A DNA stretch of 39,812 bases from assembly GCF_027620315.1 (NCBI RefSeq), contig NZ_JAPNNL010000050.1:1-39812 (forward strand), in the 5' to 3' direction. The position numbers and the translations under genes are program-made. Positions within the stretch are counted from its first letter, which is position 1. Each line of letters opens with the position of its first letter. Below the pieces are notes generated by a model, which was given only the letters and a program-made list of their open reading frames with translations, made no database searches and had not been told where the DNA came from. Below, piece by piece: positions 32,639 to 39,598 of this stretch. Source of the DNA: Nonomuraea corallina (GTDB taxonomy: Bacteria; Actinomycetota; Actinomycetes; Streptosporangiales; Streptosporangiaceae).

Positions 32639-33550
32639 TCAGCAGCGCAGGCCCGGCGTGTGCTCGCGCAGCATCTCCAGGAACGCCTCCGTGAGCGGCC
32701 CCCGATGGCCGCCCCGGCGCCGGACGGCGACCACGGGCAGCCAAGCCTCCAGGCCGTCGACCTCGACCGTTCGCAGGCTGCCGATGCGCAGTTCCTCGTG
32801 GACGCTGCTGACGGGCATCAGGGCGACGCCGAGCCCGGCCTGCGCCAGCCGCTTCTGCGCCGTGAGGCTGTCGATCCTGGTCACCCGCGTGCCCTCGGGC
32901 AGGAGCCGGTCGAGCAGGTGCCCGAACGAGTCGGGCTGACCCCGTTCGGGAGAGAACCCCAGCCACCGCTCGCCGTGCAGCGCCTCCAGACCGGGCAGGC
33001 GTCCGGCCGTGAGGGGATGCCCAGCCGGGACGACCACCACCAGGCGCTCCGCCCCGAGCGGGATCGACTCCAGCCGCGGGTCGGCGTCCGGGAAGTACCG
33101 CAGCCCGAGAGACGCCTCCCCGGTGCGGACGAGCGCGCTGACCTGCCGGCTGGTGGCGGTGGTCAGTTCGACCGCGACGTCGGGGGAACGTGACTCGAAC
33201 GCGCGCAGCGCGTCCACGAGATGGGAGTCGGCCAGCGTGCCGACGATGGCCAGGCCGAGGCTCCTCGTCTCACCCTCCCGCGCGACCTCCTCCCGTACGG
33301 CTCGTTCGGCGTCGCGGACCGTGGCCAGCACGGCCTCCGCGTGCGGCAGCAGCGCCCGGCCCGCGGCCGTCAGGCGCACCCGGCGACCGGCCCGCTCGTA
33401 CAGGGGCGCCCCCAGCGACCGCTCCAGCTCACGGACCCGGCGGCTGACCGCCGGCTGGGAGAGGTTGAGCCGCATGGACGCCTCGGTGAAGCCGCCCCAC
33501 TCGGCGACGGCCACGAACGCCACGACTTCGTCGATGGTCATCACATCCAT
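32639..33550 (-). CDS. LysR-family regulator
   Basis: The 303-residue protein has an N-terminal LysR helix-turn-helix (VVAFVAVAEWGGFTEASMRL, then NLSQPAVSRRVRELERSLGA and LYERAGRRVRLTAAG) and a two-lobed ligand domain. ATG 33550 is preferred because AGGA lies about 7 bases before it; the frame extends to ATG 33571, which would fall within the operator repeat. It diverges from a PEP-mutase-family gene, which is the expected target of a LysR activator. Confidence 0.93.
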   Translation of the reverse strand: MDVMTIDEVVAFVAVAEWGGFTEASMRLNLSQPAVSRRVRELERSLGAPLYERAGRRVRLTAAGRALLPHAEAVLATVRDAERAVREEVAREGETRSLGLAIVGTLADSHLVDALRAFESRSPDVAVELTTATSRQVSALVRTGEASLGLRYFPDADPRLESIPLGAERLVVVVPAGHPLTAGRLPGLEALHGERWLGFSPERGQPDSFGHLLDRLLPEGTRVTRIDSLTAQKRLAQAGLGVALMPVSSVHEELRIGSLRTVEVDGLEAWLPVVAVRRRGGHRGPLTEAFLEMLREHTPGLRC

Positions 33551-33580
33551 CAGTTTTCCTGATAGAAGCATCCGTTCTAT
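33549..33580. promoter_or_regulatory. LysR-type operator region
   Basis: ATAGAA (33562-33567) and TTCTAT (33575-33580) are a perfect inverted repeat 7 bases apart, matching the T-N11-A LysR pattern. A second repeat ATCAG-N5-CTGAT (33549-33563) overlaps it and the LysR start codon. They lie between the divergent lysR and PEP-mutase-family genes. Confidence 0.6.
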
Positions 33581-33646
33581 GCATTTGCCGGAGGAGATGG
33601 CCGCGGCCGAGAGTGGAGGGCGTCATCCGACCCCTTGAGGAGCCCC

Positions 33647-34456
33647 GTGAACGATCAGACGGCCAGAGCCCGCCGCTTCCGCGAACTGCACGAGCGCCCC
33701 GAGCCCTTCCTGCTGCCCAACCCGTGGGACGCGGGCACCGCCCGGCTGCTGGCCTCGCTCGGCTTCGAAGCCCTGGCCACGACCAGCTTCGGCGTGGCCA
33801 ACCAGCTCGGCCGCAGGCGGGCGGGCAGGCAGGACGTCCTGGACAACCTCCGCGCCGTCAGCGACGCCACGCCGCTGCCTGTCAACGCCGACCTGGAGAA
33901 CTGCTTCGCCGACGACCCCGCCGAGGCGGCCACGATGATCGCGGACGCGTGCGCCGCCGGCGCGGCCGGGGTCTCCATCGAGGACGCCACCGGCGACCCC
34001 GCGGCGCCGATCTACGACTTCGAGCTGGCCGTCGAACGGGTGCGGGCGGCCGTCGAGGCGACCCGCGCCCTGCCGGTCCCCCTCGTCCTGACGGCACGGG
34101 CCGAGAACCTGCTGTGGCAGGCCGGCGACCTCGCCGACACCATCAGGCGCCTGCAGGCGTTCGAGGAGGCGGGCGCGGACGTCCTGTACGCCCCCGGGCT
34201 GCGGACGCTCGACGAGATGCGCGCGGTCGTGTCCTCGGTCGGCAAGCCGGTCAACGTCGTGATGGGCATGGCCGACCCGGACATCACCCTGACGCGGCTC
34301 GCCGAGATCGGCGTCCGCCGGGTCAGCGTCGGCGGGGCGCTCTCCCGGGTCGCGCTGCGCTCGTTCATGGACGCGGCCGGGGAGATGCGGGACGGCCGGT
34401 TCGGGTTCGTCAGACGGATGGCCGCGGCCGAGGACCTGCACCGCGCCTTCGACTGA
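33647..34456 (+). CDS. PEP mutase/isocitrate lyase-family enzyme
   Basis: The 269-residue protein is a TIM-barrel enzyme of the isocitrate lyase/PEP mutase superfamily. LPNPWDAGTARLLASLGFEA opens it, PVNADLENCFADDP (about 72-85) carries metal-binding acids, GVSIEDATGDP follows, and VLTARAENLL is the barrel core. The usual KKCGH-type catalytic loop is not present: the region after TTSFGVANQLGRRR reads differently, which is common in the uncharacterised oxaloacetate-decarboxylase-like branch. GTG 33647 is chosen, with GAGGAG upstream. Likely cleaves or decarboxylates a 2-oxo acid. Divergent LysR probably controls it. Confidence 0.87.
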   Translation: MNDQTARARRFRELHERPEPFLLPNPWDAGTARLLASLGFEALATTSFGVANQLGRRRAGRQDVLDNLRAVSDATPLPVNADLENCFADDPAEAATMIADACAAGAAGVSIEDATGDPAAPIYDFELAVERVRAAVEATRALPVPLVLTARAENLLWQAGDLADTIRRLQAFEEAGADVLYAPGLRTLDEMRAVVSSVGKPVNVVMGMADPDITLTRLAEIGVRRVSVGGALSRVALRSFMDAAGEMRDGRFGFVRRMAAAEDLHRAFD

Positions 34457-34465
34457 CGGCGCCGT

Positions 34466-34975
34466 TCAGCCCGTGTAGTTCTCCCCCAGCGGCCGGCCGG
34501 GGATCGGCTTGGCGATGAGCGCGACCGGGATGAAGAAGCAGATCTGGCCGATCGCCATGATGAGCGTCCAGAGCGCCCGCTCGTCGTAGTGGCCGCGCGC
34601 TCGGTCGTACAGCTCGTCGGGGACCCGCTCCCCGGAGGGGTTCGGGGACAGCACGGCCTCCACGAGCTCCAGCGCCACCCGTTCGGGGCCGGTGAAGTAC
34701 GGGGCGTCCCGCCAGGACGCCACGGCGGTGATGCGCTCCTCGGGCTCCCCCGCCTCGCGGAGCAGGCCGGCCTGCCGGACGGTGTGGTACGTGCTGCCGA
34801 CGAGCTGCCCGGCGCGGAGCTGCACCAGGCCGACGGTGGTCCGCGGAATCAGCCCGTTGCCGACGACGGCGGCCATCCCGCCGGCCAGCATCCCCACCTC
34901 CTCGGGGAAGAACGCGGTGGGGTCGGGCAGCCGCGAACGGAGGCCGGCCTGCTCGGTCGTCGTGGGTGTGGACAT
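34466..34975 (-). CDS. carboxymuconolactone decarboxylase-like protein, CxxC lost
   Basis: The 169-residue protein resembles the AhpD/carboxymuconolactone decarboxylase fold: RAGQLVGSTYHTVRQAG, then RITAVASWRDAPYFTGPERV, ALELVEAVL. In most relatives the first segment reads (S)QINGCxxCxxxH; here it reads GSTYHT, so both redox cysteines are missing. ATG 34975 has AAGGGG upstream. It is the gene next to the ECF41 sigma factor, and ECF41 factors are known to lie beside such proteins (the COE group). A promoter matching that of the sigma gene lies in the end of the sigma gene. Confidence 0.85.
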   Translation of the reverse strand: MSTPTTTEQAGLRSRLPDPTAFFPEEVGMLAGGMAAVVGNGLIPRTTVGLVQLRAGQLVGSTYHTVRQAGLLREAGEPEERITAVASWRDAPYFTGPERVALELVEAVLSPNPSGERVPDELYDRARGHYDERALWTLIMAIGQICFFIPVALIAKPIPGRPLGENYTG

Positions 34976-35004
34976 GGCATCCCCTTGGTCGTCTCTGTCA
35001 CGTT

Positions 35005-35022
35005 TGAGGGGAACGCCCCTCA
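35005..35022. terminator. stem-loop over the ECF41 gene's stop codon
   Basis: TGAGGGG (35005-35011) and CCCCTCA (35016-35022) pair perfectly around a 4-base loop. The sigma gene's stop codon is inside the stem. No T-run follows on the minus strand, so it may be an attenuator or an mRNA-stabilising hairpin between sigma and partner rather than a full terminator. Confidence 0.4.
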
Positions 35023-35955
35023 CTGATCCGACGAGACGGCCCCGGGGAATGTGAGGCGTCGCTCGTACTCCTTGGTCCACGGCTTGAGCTTGTCGGGATT
35101 CCGTACGCCCCACACCCGCGTGATCCGGTCATCCGCGACCTCGAAGGCCATCACCGTCACCGTCACCCCGTCCAGCCGCACCAGCAGACCGGGCCGGCCG
35201 TTGACCGAGCATTCCAGGATCGCCATGCCGGGCGCCCTGCCGAGGAGGTCGACGGCGTGGCGCGCGATCCGCTCGCCGCCCTCGATCGGACCGGGCACCG
35301 CGTCGACCAGGCCGCCGCTGTCGGTGACGACCGTGGCGTCCGGGTCGAGGAGGCCCACCAGGGCCTCGATGTCGCGGGCCTCCCAGGCCCGTTTGAACTC
35401 CCTCACGACTCCGGCCTGCCGCGCCGCCGTCGTCAGGGGAGGCCGCGCATCACGGATCCGCCGCCGGGCGGACGAGGCCAGCCGGCGGCAGGCCGCCGGA
35501 GTCCGGCCGACGATCCCGGCCACTTCCGCGAAGGAGTAGCGGAAGACGTCGTGCAGGACGAACGCCACGCGCTCCGCCGGGGTCATCGACTCCAGCACCA
35601 CGAGGAAGGCCATGTTGACCGACTCGTCGAGCGTGACACGGTCGGCCGGGTCGCCCGTCGGCTCCGTACGCTCCGGCAGCGGCTCCGGGATCCAGTCCCC
35701 CACGTAACGCTCCCGCCGCACCCGCGCCGAGCGCAGCAGATCCAGGCAGATGCGACCGGCGACCTTCGTCAGCCAGGCTCCGGGGACCTCGATCTCCTCC
35801 TGCTGCCGCCGCGACATGGCGTACCAGCGGGCGTACGTCTCCTGGACGACGTCCTCGGCCTCGCTCAGGGAGCCGAGGAGCCGGTAGGCGAGGTTGACCA
35901 GGTGACCCCGCTCGCTCATGATCACGTTCAGGCTCGGGTCGGACGGTGTGGTCAT
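35020..35955 (-). CDS. ECF41-type sigma factor with SnoaL-like C-terminal domain
   Basis: The 311-residue protein has sigma region 2 (HLVNLAYRLLGSLSEAEDVV) and region 4 (SMTPAERVAFVLHDVFRYSF, GRTPAACRRLASSARRRI) and a fused SnoaL-like domain (about 190-300). YVGDWIPEP at residues 84-92 in the linker and NPDKL near the C-terminus are the hallmarks of ECF41. In this group the C-terminal domain replaces a separate anti-sigma factor. ATG 35955 is the start. A promoter with the ECF41 pattern lies upstream, so the gene is probably self-activating. Confidence 0.93.
   Translation of the reverse strand: MTTPSDPSLNVIMSERGHLVNLAYRLLGSLSEAEDVVQETYARWYAMSRRQQEEIEVPGAWLTKVAGRICLDLLRSARVRRERYVGDWIPEPLPERTEPTGDPADRVTLDESVNMAFLVVLESMTPAERVAFVLHDVFRYSFAEVAGIVGRTPAACRRLASSARRRIRDARPPLTTAARQAGVVREFKRAWEARDIEALVGLLDPDATVVTDSGGLVDAVPGPIEGGERIARHAVDLLGRAPGMAILECSVNGRPGLLVRLDGVTVTVMAFEVADDRITRVWGVRNPDKLKPWTKEYERRLTFPGAVSSDQ
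35030..35056 (-). promoter_or_regulatory. ECF41-type promoter for the CMD-like gene
   Basis: On the minus strand, CCTCACA (35056-35050) is followed by 16 bases and CGTC (35033-35030). It has the same architecture and the same GTCTCGTCGGA around the -10 as the promoter in front of the sigma gene. It lies within the last codons of the sigma gene, 55 bases before the partner's ATG. Confidence 0.6.
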
Positions 35956-35996
35956 GGCGTCGTCGGCTCCCTCCGCGCAGCGGCCGTCACCCGTCC

Positions 35997-36023
35997 GACG
36001 AGACAGCCACCCGAGGTGTGACG
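35997..36023 (-). promoter_or_regulatory. ECF41-type autoregulatory promoter
   Basis: On the minus strand, CGTCACA (36023-36017), 16 bases, then CGTC (36000-35997). The published ECF41 consensus is TGTCACA, 16 bases, CGTC, so this is one mismatch away. It ends 41 bases before the sigma start codon. Confidence 0.7.
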
Positions 36024-36133
36024 CCCTGGCCGTGAGCGACGACGGCGCTCGGCGCCTCCGCCGCGTCGGATGCCGGGGGCCCGTCGTCGACCGGACCCCG
36101 GCACCCTTTCACCACAGCGGCGAGCTCATCGGC

Positions 36134-36529
36134 TCAGTTGTGGTCGGACACCCAGGCCGAGCACGGGTGGTTGCCGAAGGTGTCGTTCACGCAGACGCGG
36201 TAGACGATCGCGAAGTATCCGGTCTGCAGGTTGAACCCCTTCGTGCTGCCGCAGCCTCCCTCGTTCTCCTTTTCGACGGTCCCGTTGTTGTTGATCTGGT
36301 ACTCGACGTACACGGAGTGCGCGTCGCACTTGGCGTCGTACAGGTCGAACCACGCCTTGTTGGCATGGGTGCCGTTCGAACGGTTGAACCACGCCTCACC
36401 GGCGCGGGTGCCGTTGGTCTTGACGATGGCGTTCGAGGAGGCCGCCGCCTGCGCCGGTGGCGCGAGGACGAGCGTGCCCCCCACGGCCAGCACCAGCGTG
36501 CTCAGGACGGCCAGCAGACGACTTTTCAT
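36134..36529 (-). CDS. secreted four-cysteine protein (copy 1)
   Basis: The 131-residue protein has a clear signal peptide (MKSRLLAVLSTLVLAVGGTL, then VLAPPAQA with cleavage after AQA). The mature part, about 100 residues, starts SSNAIVKTNGTRAGEAWFNR and keeps four cysteines (DAKCD, GGCG, RVCV, HPCS), likely two disulfides. GAGGGAG lies 5 bases before ATG 36529; a GTG two codons upstream is the other option. It is a paralogue of the next gene upstream. The family is a small exported beta-rich protein common in actinomycetes whose job I cannot name. Confidence 0.85.
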   Translation of the reverse strand: MKSRLLAVLSTLVLAVGGTLVLAPPAQAAASSNAIVKTNGTRAGEAWFNRSNGTHANKAWFDLYDAKCDAHSVYVEYQINNNGTVEKENEGGCGSTKGFNLQTGYFAIVYRVCVNDTFGNHPCSAWVSDHN

Positions 36530-36557
36530 GCGCACTCCCTCGTACGGCTCTGGCCGT

Positions 36558-36962
36558 TCAGTTCCGGTCCCTTACGGTGCCTGAGCACGTGTCGCTGAAG
36601 ATGCCGTCGTCGACGCACACCTTGTATTCGATCGTGAAGCTGCCGCTCTTGAGATTGAAGCCCGCGGTGGTGTTGCACCCGCCGTCGTTGACGTCCGTGT
36701 ACCACTTGGACACGCCGCTGGTGACGTACTTCCAGTACACGTAGACCGGTTCCGCGTCACACTTCGCGTCGTACAGGTCGAACCACGCGTTGTTGCCGTG
36801 GCTGCCGTCGGCGCGGTTGAACCACACCTCACCGGCGCGGGTGCCGCTGGTCTTGACGATGGCGTGCGAGGATGCCGCCTGAGCCGGCGCTTCGAGAACC
36901 AGGACGCCGGCCGCCGCCAGGGAAGCGGCAGCCAGGATCGGCCCTATGCGTTTCCGGAGCAT
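36558..36962 (-). CDS. secreted four-cysteine protein (copy 2)
   Basis: The 134-residue protein has a signal peptide (MLRKRIGPILAAASLAAAGV, then LVLEAPAQA, cleavage after AQA). The mature part starts SSHAIVKTSGTRAGEVWFNR and matches copy 1 nearly end to end, with the same four cysteines (DAKCD, GGCN, KVCV, DTCS) and the shared WFDLYDAKCD. AAAGGTGA precedes the ATG. The gap to copy 1 is 28 bases, so both are probably one transcript. Upstream is a set of TGTCGGG repeats. Confidence 0.85.
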   Translation of the reverse strand: MLRKRIGPILAAASLAAAGVLVLEAPAQAASSHAIVKTSGTRAGEVWFNRADGSHGNNAWFDLYDAKCDAEPVYVYWKYVTSGVSKWYTDVNDGGCNTTAGFNLKSGSFTIEYKVCVDDGIFSDTCSGTVRDRN

Positions 36963-37315
36963 CGTTCACCTTTCGAGATATGGGCCCGGTCTGGCGAGGG
37001 GGCGCGCTCTTGCGCACACGGAACAGGCTCGCGGGACCGCCCGCGAAACATCGATCACCCCGTGGCCCGCATTCCCCTCGTAGGCCCCCGACACAACAGC
37101 GTTATGTCGGGTTGAACGTACGCCATACGGATAACCTATGACTATCCCGACATATAGGGCTTTATCAATTCGAGATCTAAAACGCTTGCGATCGTCACAA
37201 TGGAACGTTCCGGCTCCGGAGACCCAACGAAAATCACTGTGAGTGACGTCCGCACGAACCCTGGTCCACCGCGGCCCGGCACGCGGACTCCCCTGCGGGG
37301 ACGACGCGTACTATC
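36963..37315. other. 353-bp intergenic regulatory stretch
   Basis: No gene is supported here. It separates the divergent secreted-protein pair and the DUF1707 gene and is less GC-rich than its surroundings near 37,100-37,210. It holds three TGTCGGG-type repeats (separate entry), so it is probably a shared promoter region. Confidence 0.6.
37087..37154. promoter_or_regulatory. three TGTCGGG sites in alternating orientation
   Basis: CCCGACA (37087-37093), TATGTCGGG (37103-37111) and CCCGACATA (37146-37154) are copies of one heptamer. Sites 1 and 2 form a perfect inverted repeat 11 bases apart; sites 2 and 3 pair over 9 bases across 34 bases. This looks like an operator for a dimeric regulator, possibly with looping. 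Confidence 0.55.
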
Positions 37316-37924
37316 GTGACCGATATGGAAAACCGCCCCTCGCCCATGGACTCCCACCGATCCCATCTGCGCGCCTCCGACAGCAACAGGGAGCAGGTCG
37401 CCGCCGTGCTCGGTGAGGCCATGAGCACCGGCCAACTGAGCCACGAGGAGTACTCAGAACGCCTGGACAAGCTCTACCAGGCCAAGACCGTGGGAGAACT
37501 CCAGCTCCTCACCCACGACCTCCAGACACAGTCGGTGACCGCGACCCCGCTCTCCCTCTCACCGGCCACGGACTCCGAGGCCGAGAACGTGATCGCCATC
37601 TTCGGCGGCGCCGAACGCAAGGGCCGCTGGCGCGTACGGCGACGGACCAGGGCGCTCGCCCTCTTCGGCGGCCTGCGGTTCGACCTGACCGACGCCGAGT
37701 TCGAGGCGAGAGAAGTCGAGATCACCATTGTCGCGATCTTCGGCGGCGCCGACCTCATCGTGCCTGAGGGGGTGGAGGTGCGCAGCCAGGGCGTCGGCAT
37801 CTTCGGCGGCTTCGACGTCCACAGCGGCCCGGACATCGACCCGTCGGCGCCGGTGGTCGTGGTGAAGGGCCTGGCGCTGTTCGGCGGGGTGAGCGGCAAA
37901 CTACGTCGCCGGCGCAGGAGCTGA
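37316..37924 (+). CDS. DUF1707 protein with LiaF-like C-terminal domain
   Basis: The 202-residue protein has an N-terminal DUF1707 segment (LRASDSNREQVAAVLGEAMS, TGQLSHEEYSERLDKLY, about 18-60) and a C-terminal strand repeat region with five copies of IFGG/LFGG (about 95-195), as in LiaF-type cell-envelope stress proteins. No membrane helix is seen. The start is GTG 37316; ATG 37325 is in frame. A TACTAT -10 directly before the GTG suggests a leaderless transcript. It ends with RRRRRS, which may bind membranes or nucleic acid. DUF1707 proteins are widespread in actinomycetes and often act near the envelope. Confidence 0.87.
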   Translation: MTDMENRPSPMDSHRSHLRASDSNREQVAAVLGEAMSTGQLSHEEYSERLDKLYQAKTVGELQLLTHDLQTQSVTATPLSLSPATDSEAENVIAIFGGAERKGRWRVRRRTRALALFGGLRFDLTDAEFEAREVEITIVAIFGGADLIVPEGVEVRSQGVGIFGGFDVHSGPDIDPSAPVVVVKGLALFGGVSGKLRRRRRS

Positions 37925-38349
37925 ACGCCGGCCCGGCATCCCGTACCAGATCCTGACCGGCAGGTGGAGGACGTACCCGAGCTGTTCGAGCGAATGCCCT
38001 CACCAGAGCGGAGTTGGTCCGTCTCGCCGCAGAGTACCGGACGTCCTGGAGTCTCGCACGCCAGCTGGAGCGTGGGCTTCTCTAGATCCTTCAGCACTTT
38101 GGGCACCGCGTCTGGACCGATGCGTCGGAGGTCATCGACCGCGCGCCGTGAAGACGACGTCCGACACGCCTCACTCGTCGTCCGGGATGGCGGTCAGCGA
38201 CTCGCGGGAACCCGCAGCCAGCCGACTGGATGAGTGGATCTCGAGCTGCTAAATGATCTTTGAAGCCCTCGGTCTTCGTAGGGCCTGTAGGACAAGCATG
38301 AGTCCTTTGGCGGAGGAACGCGTGCCGATGGACTCATGATGGGCGACCG
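37925..38349. other. 425-bp stretch with no intact gene; possible gene remnant
   Basis: No open frame of convincing length exists. In one frame, about 37,994-38,083, the peptide ALTRAELVRLAAEYRTSWSL then ARQLERGLL resembles a helix-turn-helix start and stops; ILQHFGHRVWTDASEVIDRA follows in frame and stops again. It reads like a decayed regulator-type fragment. The end of the stretch carries a 9-bp inverted repeat (separate entry). Confidence 0.35.
38298..38338. repeat. 9-bp inverted repeat
   Basis: CATGAGTCC (38298-38306, counting the last shared base as 38306) and GGACTCATG (38330-38338) are perfect inverted copies about 24 bases apart, ending 12 bases before the third membrane paralogue's stop. 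It could be a weak terminator stem or the trace of a mobile element; no T-run follows. Confidence 0.4.
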
Positions 38350-38790
38350 TCAACGGTCGAACCAGCGTGCCGCCGAGGGCGTGAGCAGCAGGATGACGAC
38401 CGCGAGCGGCAGGACCAGGCTGGGCAGCGTTGCCCAACCGAGCTCGCCCTCGACAGCGGTCGGGATGACACCCAAGCCGACCCCGACCACCTCGATGGCG
38501 ATGCCGGACCAGCGCACCCATTTCCTGCGTGACGACCAGCGAAATATCAGCCACCCCTGGAGCACCACGACCAAGACGCCGGGGAGGAACGCCACGAGAA
38601 GTGCCGCATCGACGGCGGCGGCCACCGCGCCCGCCAAAAATATGGCTAGAAATAAAAGTCCCAAGCCTACTTGCAAGGTCATGATGACCCTGGCGGCCAG
38701 TGCCGTGGCCGGCATCCGCTCAGCCGGAATAACCTTCGTCACACGATCATCATGCACCATGACAAGCGTGATCCGAAATGATCTCGTCAT
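38350..38790 (-). CDS. small four-helix membrane protein (third, diverged copy)
   Basis: The protein has four hydrophobic segments, a basic loop (RWSSRRKWVRW) and ends LLLTPSAARWFDR, the same ending as the tandem pair at 15.6-16.5 kb. The start is uncertain: ATG 38790 gives 146 residues, ATG 38760 is shorter, and GTG 38742 (VTKVIPAERMPATAL) aligns best with the paralogues. Base composition is lower in GC (AAAAATATGG and AAATAAAAG near 38,640), unlike its surroundings, which hints at separate origin or decay. Function unknown. Confidence 0.7.
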   Translation of the reverse strand: MTRSFRITLVMVHDDRVTKVIPAERMPATALAARVIMTLQVGLGLLFLAIFLAGAVAAAVDAALLVAFLPGVLVVVLQGWLIFRWSSRRKWVRWSGIAIEVVGVGLGVIPTAVEGELGWATLPSLVLPLAVVILLLTPSAARWFDR

Positions 38791-38869
38791 GTTCGATCTT
38801 CGTCAAACCAGTCGGACAAGTTTCGACAATAGTCCCGGGAACTCCCGCTCGGTCCGTCCTCGCACAGGC

Positions 38870-39286
38870 TCAGACAGGGACCACCTGCACGGCCTTCCCG
38901 CACAGTTTGCTCATGTCGTCCGCGTCGGACGTCAGAACAATGGCAGGGCGCACCGAACGCAATGCTGTGGCCGCGACCACAGCGTCGATGGCATACTTGT
39001 GACCGTGGAGGCGGGCATCCCGTAGTAGTTCGATCGCACGCGATGAGATCTCCTCGGTCACCGGCTCGATCTTCAGCCGGGACAGATACCACCTGAGACG
39101 ATCGCTCTTGACCCGGATGTCTTGCGCCTCAATCGGTGTCATGGCGCTGACCGCGACCCGGAAGTCATTGTCCTGCGCCTCCCGCACGAACGCTGTCACC
39201 CGCTGATCGGCCTCGCACCACTTCACGAGCCCTTCGCAGTCGAGAACGACGGTGCCCGCGCTCAGTCTGCTTCGTGCGCGCGCCAT
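38870..39286 (-). CDS. PIN-domain toxin (VapC-like)
   Basis: The 138-residue protein has a PIN nuclease layout with four spaced acids: Asp15 (VVLDCEGL), Glu53 (TPIEAQD), Asp101 (KYAIDAVVAATA) and Asp121 (LTSDADDM). PIN toxins cleave RNA with a metal at these acids. Its start lies 25 bases inside the end of the antitoxin gene, so the pair is tightly coupled. The chosen ATG 39286 gives MARARSRLSAG at the start. Confidence 0.9.
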   Translation of the reverse strand: MARARSRLSAGTVVLDCEGLVKWCEADQRVTAFVREAQDNDFRVAVSAMTPIEAQDIRVKSDRLRWYLSRLKIEPVTEEISSRAIELLRDARLHGHKYAIDAVVAATALRSVRPAIVLTSDADDMSKLCGKAVQVVPV

Positions 39287-39573
39287 CCGTCCTCCTCCTG
39301 AAGCTCAGGCGCCGACTTGACGCGGCGGAACAACTCCGCCGCCTCGTCACGCAGCGACTGTGGGATCGGCCCGGAAGCGGCCTCGTTCGCCTGCAGTGCC
39401 TCCTCCAAGAGATCCCGCTCGATCTGACGTTCCACGGCGGCATCGACATAGGCGGAAAACCCCCGGGCCCCGACCCGCTCGCGGACGGCGCGAATGTTGC
39501 CCGTTCTCAGAGACACACTGACCTTAGCGGCCGGCCCGGCCCCTGGGGCGAAGTCTCGCTCTGGCATACCCAT
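39262..39573 (-). CDS. ribbon-helix-helix antitoxin
   Basis: The 103-residue protein carries KVSVSLRTGNIRAVRERVGA, then RGFSAYVDAAVERQIERD (about 17-54), the strand and two helices of an RHH DNA-binding domain. The acidic C-terminus (about 60-103) probably wraps the PIN toxin. It precedes the toxin gene, as in most vapBC pairs, and should repress the operon through the palindrome just upstream. ATG 39573 is used; ATG 39567 is two codons in. There is no ribosome binding site, and TAAGAT lies just before the start, suggesting a leaderless transcript. Confidence 0.87.
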   Translation of the reverse strand: MGMPERDFAPGAGPAAKVSVSLRTGNIRAVRERVGARGFSAYVDAAVERQIERDLLEEALQANEAASGPIPQSLRDEAAELFRRVKSAPELQEEDGWRAHEAD

Positions 39574-39585
39574 GGGCCAATCTTA

Positions 39586-39598
39586 CTACTCGAAGTAG
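39586..39598. promoter_or_regulatory. toxin-antitoxin operator
   Basis: CTACT-CGA-AGTAG is a perfect 13-bp palindrome 13 bases before the antitoxin ATG and beside the likely -10 (TAAGAT on the minus strand). It is the expected place for autoregulation by the RHH antitoxin. The remaining sequence to 39812 holds nothing I can support. Confidence 0.55.
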
